This document shows, one piece after another, positions 46,491-55,859 of a stretch of 64,000 nucleotides of DNA. This DNA comes from Bacteroidota bacterium (GTDB lineage Bacteria > Bacteroidota > Bacteroidia > AKYH767-A > 2013-40CM-41-45): the NCBI GenBank assembly GCA_016708785.1, contig JADJFC010000004.1:1-64000 (forward strand), read 5' to 3'. Position 1 is the first letter of the stretch. Every line of letters begins with the position of its first letter. The position numbers were made by a program, and so were the translations under genes. The notes beneath the pieces were generated by a model, which did no database searches, had not been told where the DNA came from, and saw only the letters and a list, made by a program, of their open reading frames with translations.

Positions 46491-48536
46491 ATGAAGAAAT
46501 CAATATTATTTCTTTTCGCATTATCATTATTGAATAATGTAAAAGCAGACTGGTTAACACCTGAATCATTATGGAAATTAGGTAGAGTAAGCGACGCTCG
46601 AATTTCACCTGATGGCAATAGTGTCGTTTACAACATTAGAAACTTCGATGTCCAGAAAAACAAAGGAAATTCTGATTTGTGGATCTATGATTTTAAAACT
46701 AAATCCACTATTGCAATAGCAAACGATTCTGTAAATGAAACGATGCCGCGTTGGAGTACTGATGGGAAAAGAATCTACTATTTGAATGATGGCGGTAGTA
46801 GCCAGATCTGGAGCATGAATGCAGATGGAAGCAATAAGAAACAGATCAGCAAAACAACAAGCGACATCAGCAACTATGGTTTCTCATCTGATGGGAAAAC
46901 TGTATGGATGACGATGGATGTTCAGCTTGATAATTTTTATGGGAAAGATAAATATCCGGATCTTCCGAAGACTACAGGAAAAGTATACGATGACTTGATG
47001 ATGCGTCAATGGGACTCATGGACAAATGGAAGCTACAGTCATGTTTTTGTTGCACAGATGAATGATGGAATTGTCGGTAATGCCGTTGACTTACTAAAAG
47101 ACGAACATTATGATTCACCTTTGAAACCAAATGGAGGCGATGAGGAAATTTCAATTAGTCCTGATGGTAAATTAATTGCTTATACATGCAAAAAACTTAG
47201 TAAACGGGATTATGCACTTACAACTAATTCAGATATTTTCTTATACAATGTAGTAACCGGTGCAACGACAAATATTTCATCTGAAAATACTGCCTATGAT
47301 AAAGCGCCTTCTTTTTCACGCGACGGAAAATCAATTGCATGGATATCTTGGGATGAACCAATAAATGAGGCTTCTAAACAAAGACTCATGATCTATGAAC
47401 TTGCATCTAAAACAAAAAGTGATATTACATCTGATTTTTCATTCAATGTAGAAGCGATTCAATGGTCAGCGTCAGGTAACAGAGTATATTTCATTTCTGA
47501 CATTGCAGCGACCGACCAGATCTTTTATTATGATGTAAATGATAAATCCAAAGTGAATTCTATAGTGCAACTCACTAAAGACATCGCAGATTATTCCGGT
47601 TACTCTATAACAGCTTTGCCTAATGGTAAAGATAAGATCGTTGCATGTCGTATGTCAATAACAGAACCAACAGAAATTTTTTCAGTCGATGAACAATCAG
47701 GTATGTCTGAACAAATTACTTTTACTAATAAAGAATACCTGAGCAAATTTACTCTTGGTAAAGTTGAAAAGCGAATGATAAAAGCAACGGATGGAAAAGA
47801 CATCTTAACATGGGTGATTTATCCTCCGAATTTTGATCCGAAGAAAAAGTATCCGACTTTACTGTATTGTCAAGGCGGACCTCAATCCACCGTTAGTCAG
47901 TTCTTCTCTTATCGCTGGAATTTTCAGTTGATGGCTGCCAATCAATATATCATTGTTGCACCGTGTAGAAGAGGCATGCCTGGATTTGGACAAGAGTGGA
48001 ATGACCAGATCAGTAAAAATTGGGGCGGACAATGTATGAACGATCTTTTAAGTTCAATTGATTCAGTTTCTAAAGAACCTTTTGTAAATAGAGACAAAAT
48101 GGGAGCAGTTGGTGCTAGTTTCGGTGGGTATTCAGTTTTCTGGTTAGAAGGAAATCATAAACATAGATTCAAAGCTTTCATTTCTCATTGTGGAGTATTT
48201 AATCTGGAGAGTATGATAGCAACGGAAGAGTTGTTCTTTCATAATTATGAATTTGATGGCGCGTATTGGAGAACTCCTAGACCTATCAGCTATGAGAAAT
48301 TTTCTCCGCATCGTTATGTGCAAAATTGGGATACACCAATCCTGATCATTTCAAATGAAAAAGATTATCGTGTGCCATATACTCAAGGATTAGAAGCATA
48401 TTCCGCTGCTCGTATGAAAAATGTTCCTGCACGCTTCTTGAGTTTTTCTGACGAAGGTCATTGGGTACTGAAACCGCAAAACAGTATCATGTGGCAAAGA
48501 GAATTTTTTAATTGGCTTGACAAATATTTGAAATAA
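46491..48536 (+). CDS. S9 family prolyl oligopeptidase-like peptidase
   Basis: The 681-residue protein has a signal peptide (SILFLFALSLLNNVKA) and a beta-propeller in residues about 30-420 with repeated SPDGK and SxDGK motifs. The alpha/beta-hydrolase domain carries the nucleophile S543 in VGASFGGYSVFW, the Asp in ISNEKDYRVPYTQG, and the His in FSDEGHWVLK. This is the S9B/S9C group (dipeptidyl- or acylaminoacyl-peptidase type). It acts probably in the periplasm on short peptides. It is intact and followed by a tRNA gene. Confidence 0.93.
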   Translation: MKKSILFLFALSLLNNVKADWLTPESLWKLGRVSDARISPDGNSVVYNIRNFDVQKNKGNSDLWIYDFKTKSTIAIANDSVNETMPRWSTDGKRIYYLNDGGSSQIWSMNADGSNKKQISKTTSDISNYGFSSDGKTVWMTMDVQLDNFYGKDKYPDLPKTTGKVYDDLMMRQWDSWTNGSYSHVFVAQMNDGIVGNAVDLLKDEHYDSPLKPNGGDEEISISPDGKLIAYTCKKLSKRDYALTTNSDIFLYNVVTGATTNISSENTAYDKAPSFSRDGKSIAWISWDEPINEASKQRLMIYELASKTKSDITSDFSFNVEAIQWSASGNRVYFISDIAATDQIFYYDVNDKSKVNSIVQLTKDIADYSGYSITALPNGKDKIVACRMSITEPTEIFSVDEQSGMSEQITFTNKEYLSKFTLGKVEKRMIKATDGKDILTWVIYPPNFDPKKKYPTLLYCQGGPQSTVSQFFSYRWNFQLMAANQYIIVAPCRRGMPGFGQEWNDQISKNWGGQCMNDLLSSIDSVSKEPFVNRDKMGAVGASFGGYSVFWLEGNHKHRFKAFISHCGVFNLESMIATEELFFHNYEFDGAYWRTPRPISYEKFSPHRYVQNWDTPILIISNEKDYRVPYTQGLEAYSAARMKNVPARFLSFSDEGHWVLKPQNSIMWQREFFNWLDKYLK

Positions 48537-48624
48537 AATTCAAGAAGGCTAAAGAGACGATTGATGTAAAAGAGTAGGGATTTTAGAAAAAAACTATACT
48601 TTTGCAACCCTTCTTGAATTAAAT

Positions 48625-48704
48625 GCCCAGGTGGCGAAATTGGCAGACGCACCACTTTGAGGGGGTGGCGGGAAACCGTACGAGTTCGAATCTCGTTCTG
48701 GGCA
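48625..48704 (+). tRNA. tRNA-Leu (anticodon GAG)
   Basis: Acceptor GCCCAGG pairs with TCTGGGC at the end, followed by discriminator A. The anticodon stem CCACT/GGTGG closes a TTGAGGG loop, giving GAG, which reads CUU/CUC. D-loop, variable arm and TTCGAAT T-loop are in place. The box TACTTTTG at 48597-48604 could serve as promoter. Confidence 0.9.
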
Positions 48705-48880
48705 CATTTAGAATGTCTGTGAGAGTGTCAGAGTCAGTAATCAGTTTTGCTGTACGCTGATTCTGGCTCTTGAACTGACTCTGATTCATAAAATTTTTCC
48801 TTGTTATTTTTAATATTTTGTGAAATTCCAATAATTAATTAAATAATTGCTGGTATTAATTTGGAATTAAGTAGCATTAT

Positions 48881-48910
48881 TTTGAGGATATTAATATTTT
48901 AATATATTTG
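48881..48910 (+). promoter_or_regulatory. Promoter of the 948-residue PKD protein gene
   Basis: TTTG at 48881-48884 and TATATTTG at 48903-48910 are 18 nt apart. The ATG is at 48940. Confidence 0.55.
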
Positions 48911-48939
48911 CTCATTCTCTAACTAAATTCATACACATA

Positions 48940-51786
48940 ATGAAAAAACACTTACAAAAATTCTTTAGTCGAGCATTAATTATGTTCGTTCTAAGTATGT
49001 CTTTCTTCTCCACACAAGAAGCAAAGACTTATTGCGATTATTTAGATCAGCAAAACAATGGAACCTACACACAATGGTTTCCATCATCCGGCTGGCAAAC
49101 ATCTTCAAATTACCTTGTTGTCGGTGATTGCCACTGGTATTTCGTATATGCCCTAGCCGGCCGTCAATACACTTTTAAAACAGGTTGTGGTGATGGTGCG
49201 ATTTCAGATGTTGGTTATGATACCTATTTGACCATTTTTGATTGGCCGAATGGTAATCTACTAGCAGCTGATGATGACAATTGTTATGATCCTGCAAATC
49301 CTTTAAAGTCAATTGTTACTTACACATCACCGGTTGAACAGTACCTGATTATTAAAGTTTCAGCATATGCCGATGCTTCGGGTGGAAATTATATTGTAGC
49401 GTATAATGAGGTTATACCATGTACTGTTGTACCTGGATTTACCGCTACGATCAATGGGGCAACAGCTGATTTCGCAGATGTTTCAAGCGGAACAGTAACA
49501 AGTTATGCTTGGGATTTTGGTGATGGAAATGTTTCAAACTTAGCTAGCCCTTCAAATACATATACTTGCTCCGGTAATTATAATGTCGTCCTTACTGTTT
49601 CTGAACTTAGTGGTTGTACTAATCAAACTTCACAGGTAATCAATGTCGTTGTTCCTGGTGGAAGTCAGGCGGCATTTACTAATTCAGCCAGTGGAAATAT
49701 CATAACGTTTACAGATGTATCTACCGGTACAATTCCAACTCATAATTGGGATTTTGGCGATGGAACTTTTTCTACTGCAATTTCGCCTGTAAAAACATAT
49801 ACTTGTGCAGGTGGATATAGTGTTTCATTAACTACAATTGATAATACCGGTTGTACAAGCGTATCTTATGGTTACGTAATTGCAGAAGGTGATCCGCAAG
49901 CCGAATTCAATATCCGGTCTGTTTCAGGATTTACTGTAAACATTGGTGATGTGTCTACTGGTACAGGTTTGACTTACGCATACGATTTTGGTGATGGTAC
50001 AGCAATTGATACTGCTTCGAATCCTACTCACACCTATAGCTGTCCGGGATCATATTTAATTACACTTGTTGTGAATTCTAATGGACCTTGTACAAGCGCA
50101 CCATTTTATCGTTATATTAATATCCTTGGAAACCCGACTGCATCTTTCATCTACTCAACATCCGGTCAAACAGCAACCTTTTATAACAAATCTGTGGGTG
50201 GCATAAGTTCTGCATGGACGTTTGGTGATGGTAATACTTCAACTGCGATTGGTACAACAACAAATACTTACGCTTGTCCGGGCAATTATTACGTAACATT
50301 AACTACAACTTCTGCTTCAGGTTGTGTTACATCTAATTCGCAATTAATTAATGTTACCGGTGATCCTACGCCTGATTTTACATATACAATTTCCGGAACA
50401 ACAGTTGATTTCACTAGTACTTCAACAGGAACTTCATTGTCTTATATGTGGTACTTCGAAAATGGACAGACTTCAACTTCTCAAAATCCGCAATTTATTT
50501 ATACTTGTGGTGGAGATAAATATGTAACCCTTGTTACAACAAATCTTGCCGGTTGTGTTGTGTCAACAACGAAAAAAATTCATGTTATTGGTGACCCGAA
50601 TCCTTCATTTATAACGAATGTAACCGGAAGTACAGCTAGTTTTGTTTATTCAGGAACAGGAAATGCTGCTACTTGGGCTTGGGATTTTGGTGACGGATCT
50701 ACTTCAAATACTGCAGGTTCGTTTGCCCATCAATATACTTGCCCGGGTAATTACGACGTTGAATTGGAAATTACCGGTGTAAACGGTTGTGTTGTCCAAT
50801 ACAATGATGTTGTTACAATTGTTAGTACACCTACAGCAGATTTTAATTTTACGGCAGCAGGAACGGTGGTTACTTTTGCTGATGCATCAACAGGCACCGG
50901 ACTAACTTACAACTGGCAATTTGGTGATGGAAGTAATTCAACTTCTCAGAATCCAACACATACATTCGTTTGTGGTGGAACTTATTATGTTACTCTGACT
51001 ACTTCAAATGGAACCTGCTCTTCGTCAATAAACAAAATTGTCGAAGCAATTGGTGATCCATACGCAAGCTTTACTTTTGATGTGCAAGGAACAACTGTGA
51101 ATTTAACCAATACTTCAATTGGTAATATCACAAACAATTTCTGGTTTATTTATAACAATGACTATACGCAATTCCAGTATTCTTACGATTCTGATCCATC
51201 ATTTACTATTGGTTCTTGCGAGAATTATAACATCTATTATGAAGTTTCAAATGGAAATGGTTGTTATCATTCAATTTATGATTCTATTTCATTGCCTTAT
51301 GCAGGTGTAGCTCCCGTAATTAATGTGGATAGTTCACTTACAGCACTTGCTTCGGGGGCCGATAGCTACGAATGGATTGATTGTGCTACCGGTACACCAG
51401 TTGCCGGAGCTACGAGCCAAACCTTTAATGCTCCTGTTGATGGAAGTTATGCAGTTATTGTGACAAACGGTGCTTGTTCTGACACTTCAGAATGCTTGAC
51501 CGTTGATCGTATATTTGTTGGATTAAATGAGGATATCACTGAATCAAATGTAAGTGTTTATCCAAATCCATCAACTAACCGCTTCCTTCTTCAAACTGAT
51601 GGAACCGGACACATGGTTATTGAAGTTACTGATATGATTGGTCGTATCGTATATTCTAAAAACATTACAGCGAATGGTAATTTGATACAAGTTATCGATC
51701 TTGGTAATGAAACAGCCGGTGTTTACTTGCTTAAACTTCATTCAGTAAATGGTGGAGTTGTTACTAAAAAATTAGTTAAGAATTAA
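48940..51786 (+). CDS. Large PKD-domain surface protein with T9SS tail
   Basis: The 948-residue protein has a signal peptide (ALIMFVLSMSFFSTQEAK), then an N-terminal beta domain of about 130 residues. At least seven PKD-type repeats follow, recognised by WDFGDG (AYAWDFGDGN, HNWDFGDGT, AYDFGDGTA, TWAWDFGDGST, YNWQFGDGSN) and by a repeated YTCxGxYxVxLT. The tail (VSVYPNPSTNRFLLQTDGTG, then GVYLLKLHSVNGGVVTKKLV) is a T9SS sorting domain. It should be displayed on the cell surface, in adhesion or binding. It is fully open over 2.85 kb. A terminator follows at 51807-51839. Confidence 0.88.
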   Translation: MKKHLQKFFSRALIMFVLSMSFFSTQEAKTYCDYLDQQNNGTYTQWFPSSGWQTSSNYLVVGDCHWYFVYALAGRQYTFKTGCGDGAISDVGYDTYLTIFDWPNGNLLAADDDNCYDPANPLKSIVTYTSPVEQYLIIKVSAYADASGGNYIVAYNEVIPCTVVPGFTATINGATADFADVSSGTVTSYAWDFGDGNVSNLASPSNTYTCSGNYNVVLTVSELSGCTNQTSQVINVVVPGGSQAAFTNSASGNIITFTDVSTGTIPTHNWDFGDGTFSTAISPVKTYTCAGGYSVSLTTIDNTGCTSVSYGYVIAEGDPQAEFNIRSVSGFTVNIGDVSTGTGLTYAYDFGDGTAIDTASNPTHTYSCPGSYLITLVVNSNGPCTSAPFYRYINILGNPTASFIYSTSGQTATFYNKSVGGISSAWTFGDGNTSTAIGTTTNTYACPGNYYVTLTTTSASGCVTSNSQLINVTGDPTPDFTYTISGTTVDFTSTSTGTSLSYMWYFENGQTSTSQNPQFIYTCGGDKYVTLVTTNLAGCVVSTTKKIHVIGDPNPSFITNVTGSTASFVYSGTGNAATWAWDFGDGSTSNTAGSFAHQYTCPGNYDVELEITGVNGCVVQYNDVVTIVSTPTADFNFTAAGTVVTFADASTGTGLTYNWQFGDGSNSTSQNPTHTFVCGGTYYVTLTTSNGTCSSSINKIVEAIGDPYASFTFDVQGTTVNLTNTSIGNITNNFWFIYNNDYTQFQYSYDSDPSFTIGSCENYNIYYEVSNGNGCYHSIYDSISLPYAGVAPVINVDSSLTALASGADSYEWIDCATGTPVAGATSQTFNAPVDGSYAVIVTNGACSDTSECLTVDRIFVGLNEDITESNVSVYPNPSTNRFLLQTDGTGHMVIEVTDMIGRIVYSKNITANGNLIQVIDLGNETAGVYLLKLHSVNGGVVTKKLVKN

Positions 51787-51806
51787 TTAATTCATATGTT
51801 ATTTTT

Positions 51807-51839
51807 AAAAGGGCCTTGCATTTATGCAGGCCCTTTTTT
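51807..51839 (+). terminator. Terminator of the PKD protein gene
   Basis: AAAAGGGCCTTGCAT pairs with ATGCAGGCCCTTTTTT (one bulged T), followed by a T run. Confidence 0.82.
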
Positions 51840-51998
51840 GTTATCATTGCTTTGAGAGAAAATTCTCGGAATTGGATTTTTACATGTTTTATTATCCAAA
51901 AAAATATCTCAGACCTTGCAGTTGTAAGAAATTGAGCAAATCTCAAAAAACGATAATCCTCTAAATCCACTATAAGTCTATAGAAAAACCATAGACTT

Positions 51999-53714
51999 AT
52001 GTCAACGAGGAAAACCTATTTAGTAATTGCATTGATTATTGTGAATGTATTGGCCGCATTCATTACGAAGGCCGATATAGATCCAAATGTGAATCAGATC
52101 AACAGTATCAATGTCGGTGCAATTTATGGACAAGAAGCAGTTTGTTCTAATCAAACCAACGTAAATTATTCAGTTGATCCTGTTTCCGGGGCAATCACTT
52201 ACAATTGGGTCGTTCCTGCCGGAGCTTCTATTGTTTCCGGTCAAGGTACATCTTCTATTACAATGAACTTTGGGTCATCTTTTGGTGACATTTGCGTGGC
52301 TGTTGATGATGGGACAGGTTTTGGTACTCCTTCTTGTTTGACTACTTATTATGCGTATTCAAAACCGGCGGCACCGGACACAATATACGGACCACTCAAT
52401 ACTGTTTGTCCCGGACAAACAATTACCTATAGTATTGATGAAGATTCAATCGCAGCAGACTATAATTGGCTACTTCCTTCACACATGTCAATTGTGGCAG
52501 GAGAAAACACTTCTACTATTCAAGTGTTAGTTGATACCGGTTTTGTGTGGGGATATTTACGTGCTTCTAAATCGAATTGCCGTGGTACATCTGCACAATA
52601 TGTAATTGGAATCTATTCTGCCCCCGAGAAACCGGGATCAGTAACAGGTGCTGCAGTAGGTGCTTGTTCAAATGGTACTTATACTTATTCATTCGCGCCT
52701 GTGCCCGGAGCAACATCTTATACATGGTATGCACCGCAAGGATGTGTCGTTACATCTCCTGCCAGTTCAGGAAATCCCTTGACGACTCAAGCATCAACTG
52801 TTGAAATTACCTTCCCAAACAATTTTGTGTATGGATCTTTATTCATTACTGCAAACAGCGGATGTAATTCAAGTGAATATCGTGAATTAAAAGTCAGATC
52901 GCTTCCTATGAAGCCCGGCGCAATTCATGGCCCATTCTACGGAGTCTGTAATTCTAGTAGTGTAATGTATACTATCGATTCAGTTGCAGGAGCAACATCT
53001 TACACCTGGAACTTTAATTCAAGTTTAGTGGTTGTGAATGGAAACGGAAATGATACGATTACTGTTGACTTCCTTCCGGGATTTGACCATGCTACATTAT
53101 GTTTAACGGCAGACAATGCTTGTGGCAGTAGTGTTGCCCGTTGCGGTGTTGTATTTGCCCGTCCTCAATTGTGTCATGAAATTCAAGGACCAACAGGTGC
53201 TTGTAATTCAATTCCTGCATCAAGTATCGCTTACTATCAGATCGATTCATTATACGGCGCAACTAATTATTTCTGGACCGTTCCTCCCGGAGCTACTATT
53301 GTCACTGGACAAGGAACAACAGAGATCACTGTTGACTACATGGGTGCTACGAGCGGAAATGTTTCTGTAATCGCTGAGAACTCATGCGGAATTAGTCCGG
53401 AAAGAAATTTAAGCATCGTTGTGAATGCTTGTCGATTGAATGGAAGAGGAGAGATTGTTTTCACTCCTGAAGTCAAAGTTTATCCGAATCCGGCTACGAC
53501 TGAATTTACAGTTAGTTTTCAAACAGATATTAATACACCATATGCAATTCGAATTCTGGATATAACCGGAAGAGAAGTTGTATCAAGAAATAATGTTGCT
53601 TATCAAGTAACAAATAATGAAATTTTCAATGTGTCAGATTTGCCTCGCGGGATCTATCTCGCAGAATTAAATCTGAATAACGACAAGCAATTTATAAAAG
53701 TCGTTGTGAAATAA
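51999..53714 (+). CDS. T9SS-secreted protein with Ig/PKD-like repeats
   Basis: The 571-residue protein has a signal peptide (YLVIALIIVNVLAAFITKAD). About five repeats of roughly 85 residues carry motifs such as TYNWVVPAGASIVSGQGTS, ADYNWLLPSHMSIVAGENTS and NYFWTVPPGATIVTGQGTT. These match the PKD-like type found in many Bacteroidota adhesin-like proteins. The end carries the sorting tail VKVYPNPATTEFTVSFQTD and GIYLAELNLNNDKQFIKVVV. It follows the 948-residue protein after a terminator. Ligand unknown. Confidence 0.85.
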   Translation: MSTRKTYLVIALIIVNVLAAFITKADIDPNVNQINSINVGAIYGQEAVCSNQTNVNYSVDPVSGAITYNWVVPAGASIVSGQGTSSITMNFGSSFGDICVAVDDGTGFGTPSCLTTYYAYSKPAAPDTIYGPLNTVCPGQTITYSIDEDSIAADYNWLLPSHMSIVAGENTSTIQVLVDTGFVWGYLRASKSNCRGTSAQYVIGIYSAPEKPGSVTGAAVGACSNGTYTYSFAPVPGATSYTWYAPQGCVVTSPASSGNPLTTQASTVEITFPNNFVYGSLFITANSGCNSSEYRELKVRSLPMKPGAIHGPFYGVCNSSSVMYTIDSVAGATSYTWNFNSSLVVVNGNGNDTITVDFLPGFDHATLCLTADNACGSSVARCGVVFARPQLCHEIQGPTGACNSIPASSIAYYQIDSLYGATNYFWTVPPGATIVTGQGTTEITVDYMGATSGNVSVIAENSCGISPERNLSIVVNACRLNGRGEIVFTPEVKVYPNPATTEFTVSFQTDINTPYAIRILDITGREVVSRNNVAYQVTNNEIFNVSDLPRGIYLAELNLNNDKQFIKVVVK

Positions 53715-53739
53715 AGACAGGTTTTTTTGGTTAGACGAA

Positions 53740-53773
53740 GAAGCCCCGTTCAGCATTGCTGGCGGGGTTTTCT
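53740..53773 (+). terminator. Terminator of the 571-residue protein gene
   Basis: AAGCCCCG pairs with CGGGGTTT, with a nested CAGC/GCTG stem, followed by TTTTCTTA. It lies 26 bases past the stop. Confidence 0.8.
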
Positions 53774-53896
53774 TATTGACCGGGATTTTGACCGTGATTG
53801 AGCTGATTATTGGATTCTATTGATGAAAAATGAAAAATGGAGGGCTGCTTTTGACCTTGTTTTGCAAGATTAACGTTTTACACTCATTATACACAT

Positions 53897-53935
53897 GAAA
53901 CCCCTTAAACCCTTAAAATCCCTTAAACCTAGTAA
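53897..53935. repeat. CCCTTAAA low-complexity repeat
   Basis: AAACCCCTTAAACCCTTAAA and ATCCCTTAAACC repeat one 8-base word; the same word occurs at 13735-13800. The rest of 53774-54130 holds no supported gene. An AT-rich stretch and TTTGATCTTTGACCCTTGAC-type words are seen. Confidence 0.55.
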
Positions 53936-54130
53936 AGAAACGCAATTTCACCTTTGATCTTTGACCCTTGACCTTAAATTGAGCCGTTTCCTGCCTTTCA
54001 AAACAAGCTTTTACAACCGAATTAAACAGTTCGTCCCATTAATACGCACCGTTTACCAATCTTTCTTGATGTCCCACGTGGTCTGAAGCTACATTTGAAA
54101 ACTATTCAAACACAAAAACACTTAAACAAT

Positions 54131-54382
54131 ATGAGCACGAACGAAATTCAAAATGTAGTATTCCAACACGGACAATTTACTTTCAGTAACGGTCAAAAAA
54201 ACGATGGTATGATCGTCGTACGATATAACATCGTCGATGCACGCATTGAGTATTATCTGATTCCTGAACAAAATATCCTAGCATATCAGGCAGCAAGATC
54301 ACACGCTGAACCAAATGCACATAAAACTTTAGGGACAAATATCAATATTGATGAAATCATCCAGGTAAAACTTGCAGCGTAA
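54131..54382 (+). CDS. Small protein of unknown function
   Basis: The 83-residue protein begins MSTNEIQNVVFQHGQFTFSN at the ATG at 54131; the frame opens further up at 54095, but that ATG is less likely, because the run after it (AAACAATATGAGC) looks like a leader. It has a beta-rich GQFTFSNGQKNDGMIVVRYN segment, then YYLIPEQNILAYQAARSH, and no signal or membrane segment. I do not recognise a family. A second small gene starts two bases after its stop. Confidence 0.65.
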   Translation: MSTNEIQNVVFQHGQFTFSNGQKNDGMIVVRYNIVDARIEYYLIPEQNILAYQAARSHAEPNAHKTLGTNINIDEIIQVKLAA

Positions 54383-54384
54383 TC

Positions 54385-54531
54385 ATGAAAAGACTCACTA
54401 TTTACAATAAATTATTTATCGTATTCTGCGTTGCGATGATCTGTTTTATCGCAATGACGGTTCCTCACGAAAAAGATACAAAAGGCAGTAAGAAACAATC
54501 TACTGAAAATGTTGAAAAAGATAAATTGTAA
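54385..54531 (+). CDS. 48-residue membrane protein, unknown
   Basis: MKRLTIYNKLFIVFCVAMIC and FIAMTVPHEKDTKGSKKQST give one N-terminal hydrophobic helix and a charged lysine-rich tail (ENVEKDKL). The ATG lies two bases after the stop of the preceding small gene, so the two are probably translated together. I do not know a family for it. A terminator follows at 54549-54581. Confidence 0.55.
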   Translation: MKRLTIYNKLFIVFCVAMICFIAMTVPHEKDTKGSKKQSTENVEKDKL

Positions 54532-54548
54532 TCTTTATTTGGGATAAA

Positions 54549-54581
54549 AAGCAAAACCCTTCTGTAATGGAGGGGTTTGCT
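54549..54581. terminator. Terminator between the small gene pair and dnaN
   Basis: AGCAAAACCCTT pairs with AGGGGTTTGCT, leaving a CTGTAATGG loop, with A-rich DNA before it. The genes on both sides converge here. Confidence 0.65.
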
Positions 54582-54609
54582 GTATCTTATTTTATTCAGT
54601 TCGCTCAGA

Positions 54610-55734
54610 TCAATTGTTGAGCATCACTGGCATTACAAGCATTAAAATATCCTCATCAGCATTTTCTGAATTTGCAGGTACAAGGATACCTGCACGATTG
54701 GGCGCAGACATTTCAATTGTAACATTTTCAAATTCCAGATTGCTTAGCATGTCAGCAAGGAAACGCGCATTGAAACCGATTTCCATATCTTCACCTTCAT
54801 ACTGACAAGTCAGTCTTTCATTTGCTTCATTTGCAAAATCAAGATCCTCTGCACTGATATGAAGTTCGCTTCCTGCAACTTTTAAACGTACCTGATGCGT
54901 TGTCTTGTTCGAGAAGATGGATACACGACGTACAGAACTTAATAGAGCAGAACGTGAGATCGTAAGCTTATTCGGATTGTCAACCGGTATTACCGCTTCA
55001 TAATTCGGGTAACGACCCTCGATCAATCGGCAAATCAATGAGTGATTCGCAAATTGAAATAAAATATTGTTTTCATTGTAATTGATGTTTACAATTTCAT
55101 CAGAATCTCCAACAATATTTTTCAAGAGATTCAATGGTTTCTTAGGAACGATCAGTGCGCCTTCGCCACTTGCTTTTGCATCCGTACGACGATATCTAAC
55201 AAGTTTATGTGCATCTGTTGCAACGAATGTAATGTTGTCTTTACTCAATTGAAAAAACACACCTGACATTACCGGACGAAGTTCATCGTTACCGGTTGCG
55301 AATAATGTTTTATTGATGGCATTAAGCAAAATTGATGCACTCAGTTTTAGTGTTTTTGAACCTTCCATTACCGGTACTCTAGGAAATTCTTCGGCATCAA
55401 ATCCTGTAAGTTTATATTTACCGAAATCAGATACGATCTCAATTCCTAAAGTCTTTTCATCAACTAGAAATGTCAACGGTTGCTCAGGGAATGTTTTCAA
55501 TGTATCTAAAAGGATCTTAGCCGGAACTGCGATCTTTCCACCTTGTTTTCCTTCTGTAAGCTGAATACTAGTTGTCATTGTCGATTCAAGATCAGACGCA
55601 GAAACAGTTAAAGTCCCTTTTTCAACTACAAATAGGAAGTTGTTCAGAATGGGTAGGGGGTTACTCGAATTTAAAACGCCACTGATTTGCTGTAAATGCT
55701 TCATCAAAGTGGTACTGGAGACAATAAATTTCAT
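54610..55734 (-). CDS. dnaN: DNA polymerase III beta sliding clamp
   Basis: The 374-residue protein matches the beta clamp, three clamp domains of about 120 residues. It reads MKFIVSSTTLMKHLQQISGV, FLVDEKTLGIEIVSDFGKYKL, LRPVMSGVFFQL with FVATDAHKLVRYR, and ends ILMLVMPVMLNN (C-terminal MPV as in the clamp family). It is intact and complete. It is encoded alone, not next to dnaA or recF in this window. Confidence 0.95.
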   Translation of the reverse strand: MKFIVSSTTLMKHLQQISGVLNSSNPLPILNNFLFVVEKGTLTVSASDLESTMTTSIQLTEGKQGGKIAVPAKILLDTLKTFPEQPLTFLVDEKTLGIEIVSDFGKYKLTGFDAEEFPRVPVMEGSKTLKLSASILLNAINKTLFATGNDELRPVMSGVFFQLSKDNITFVATDAHKLVRYRRTDAKASGEGALIVPKKPLNLLKNIVGDSDEIVNINYNENNILFQFANHSLICRLIEGRYPNYEAVIPVDNPNKLTISRSALLSSVRRVSIFSNKTTHQVRLKVAGSELHISAEDLDFANEANERLTCQYEGEDMEIGFNARFLADMLSNLEFENVTIEMSAPNRAGILVPANSENADEDILMLVMPVMLNN

Positions 55735-55859
55735 TTTATCTGTGTATTTGTTTATAAATCAGACAGTAACAGAAGCATTTTTAACAGCTGCCACAATACG
55801 ACCTGAAACACAAACCTACATATTCGCCTTTAACTCCCAAAGAAAATATTCTTTCTAAA

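Noticed and set aside
48619..48831. Open frame on the minus strand through tRNA-Leu(GAG)
   Set aside because: The peptide comes from the antisense of the tRNA gene, a common false call.
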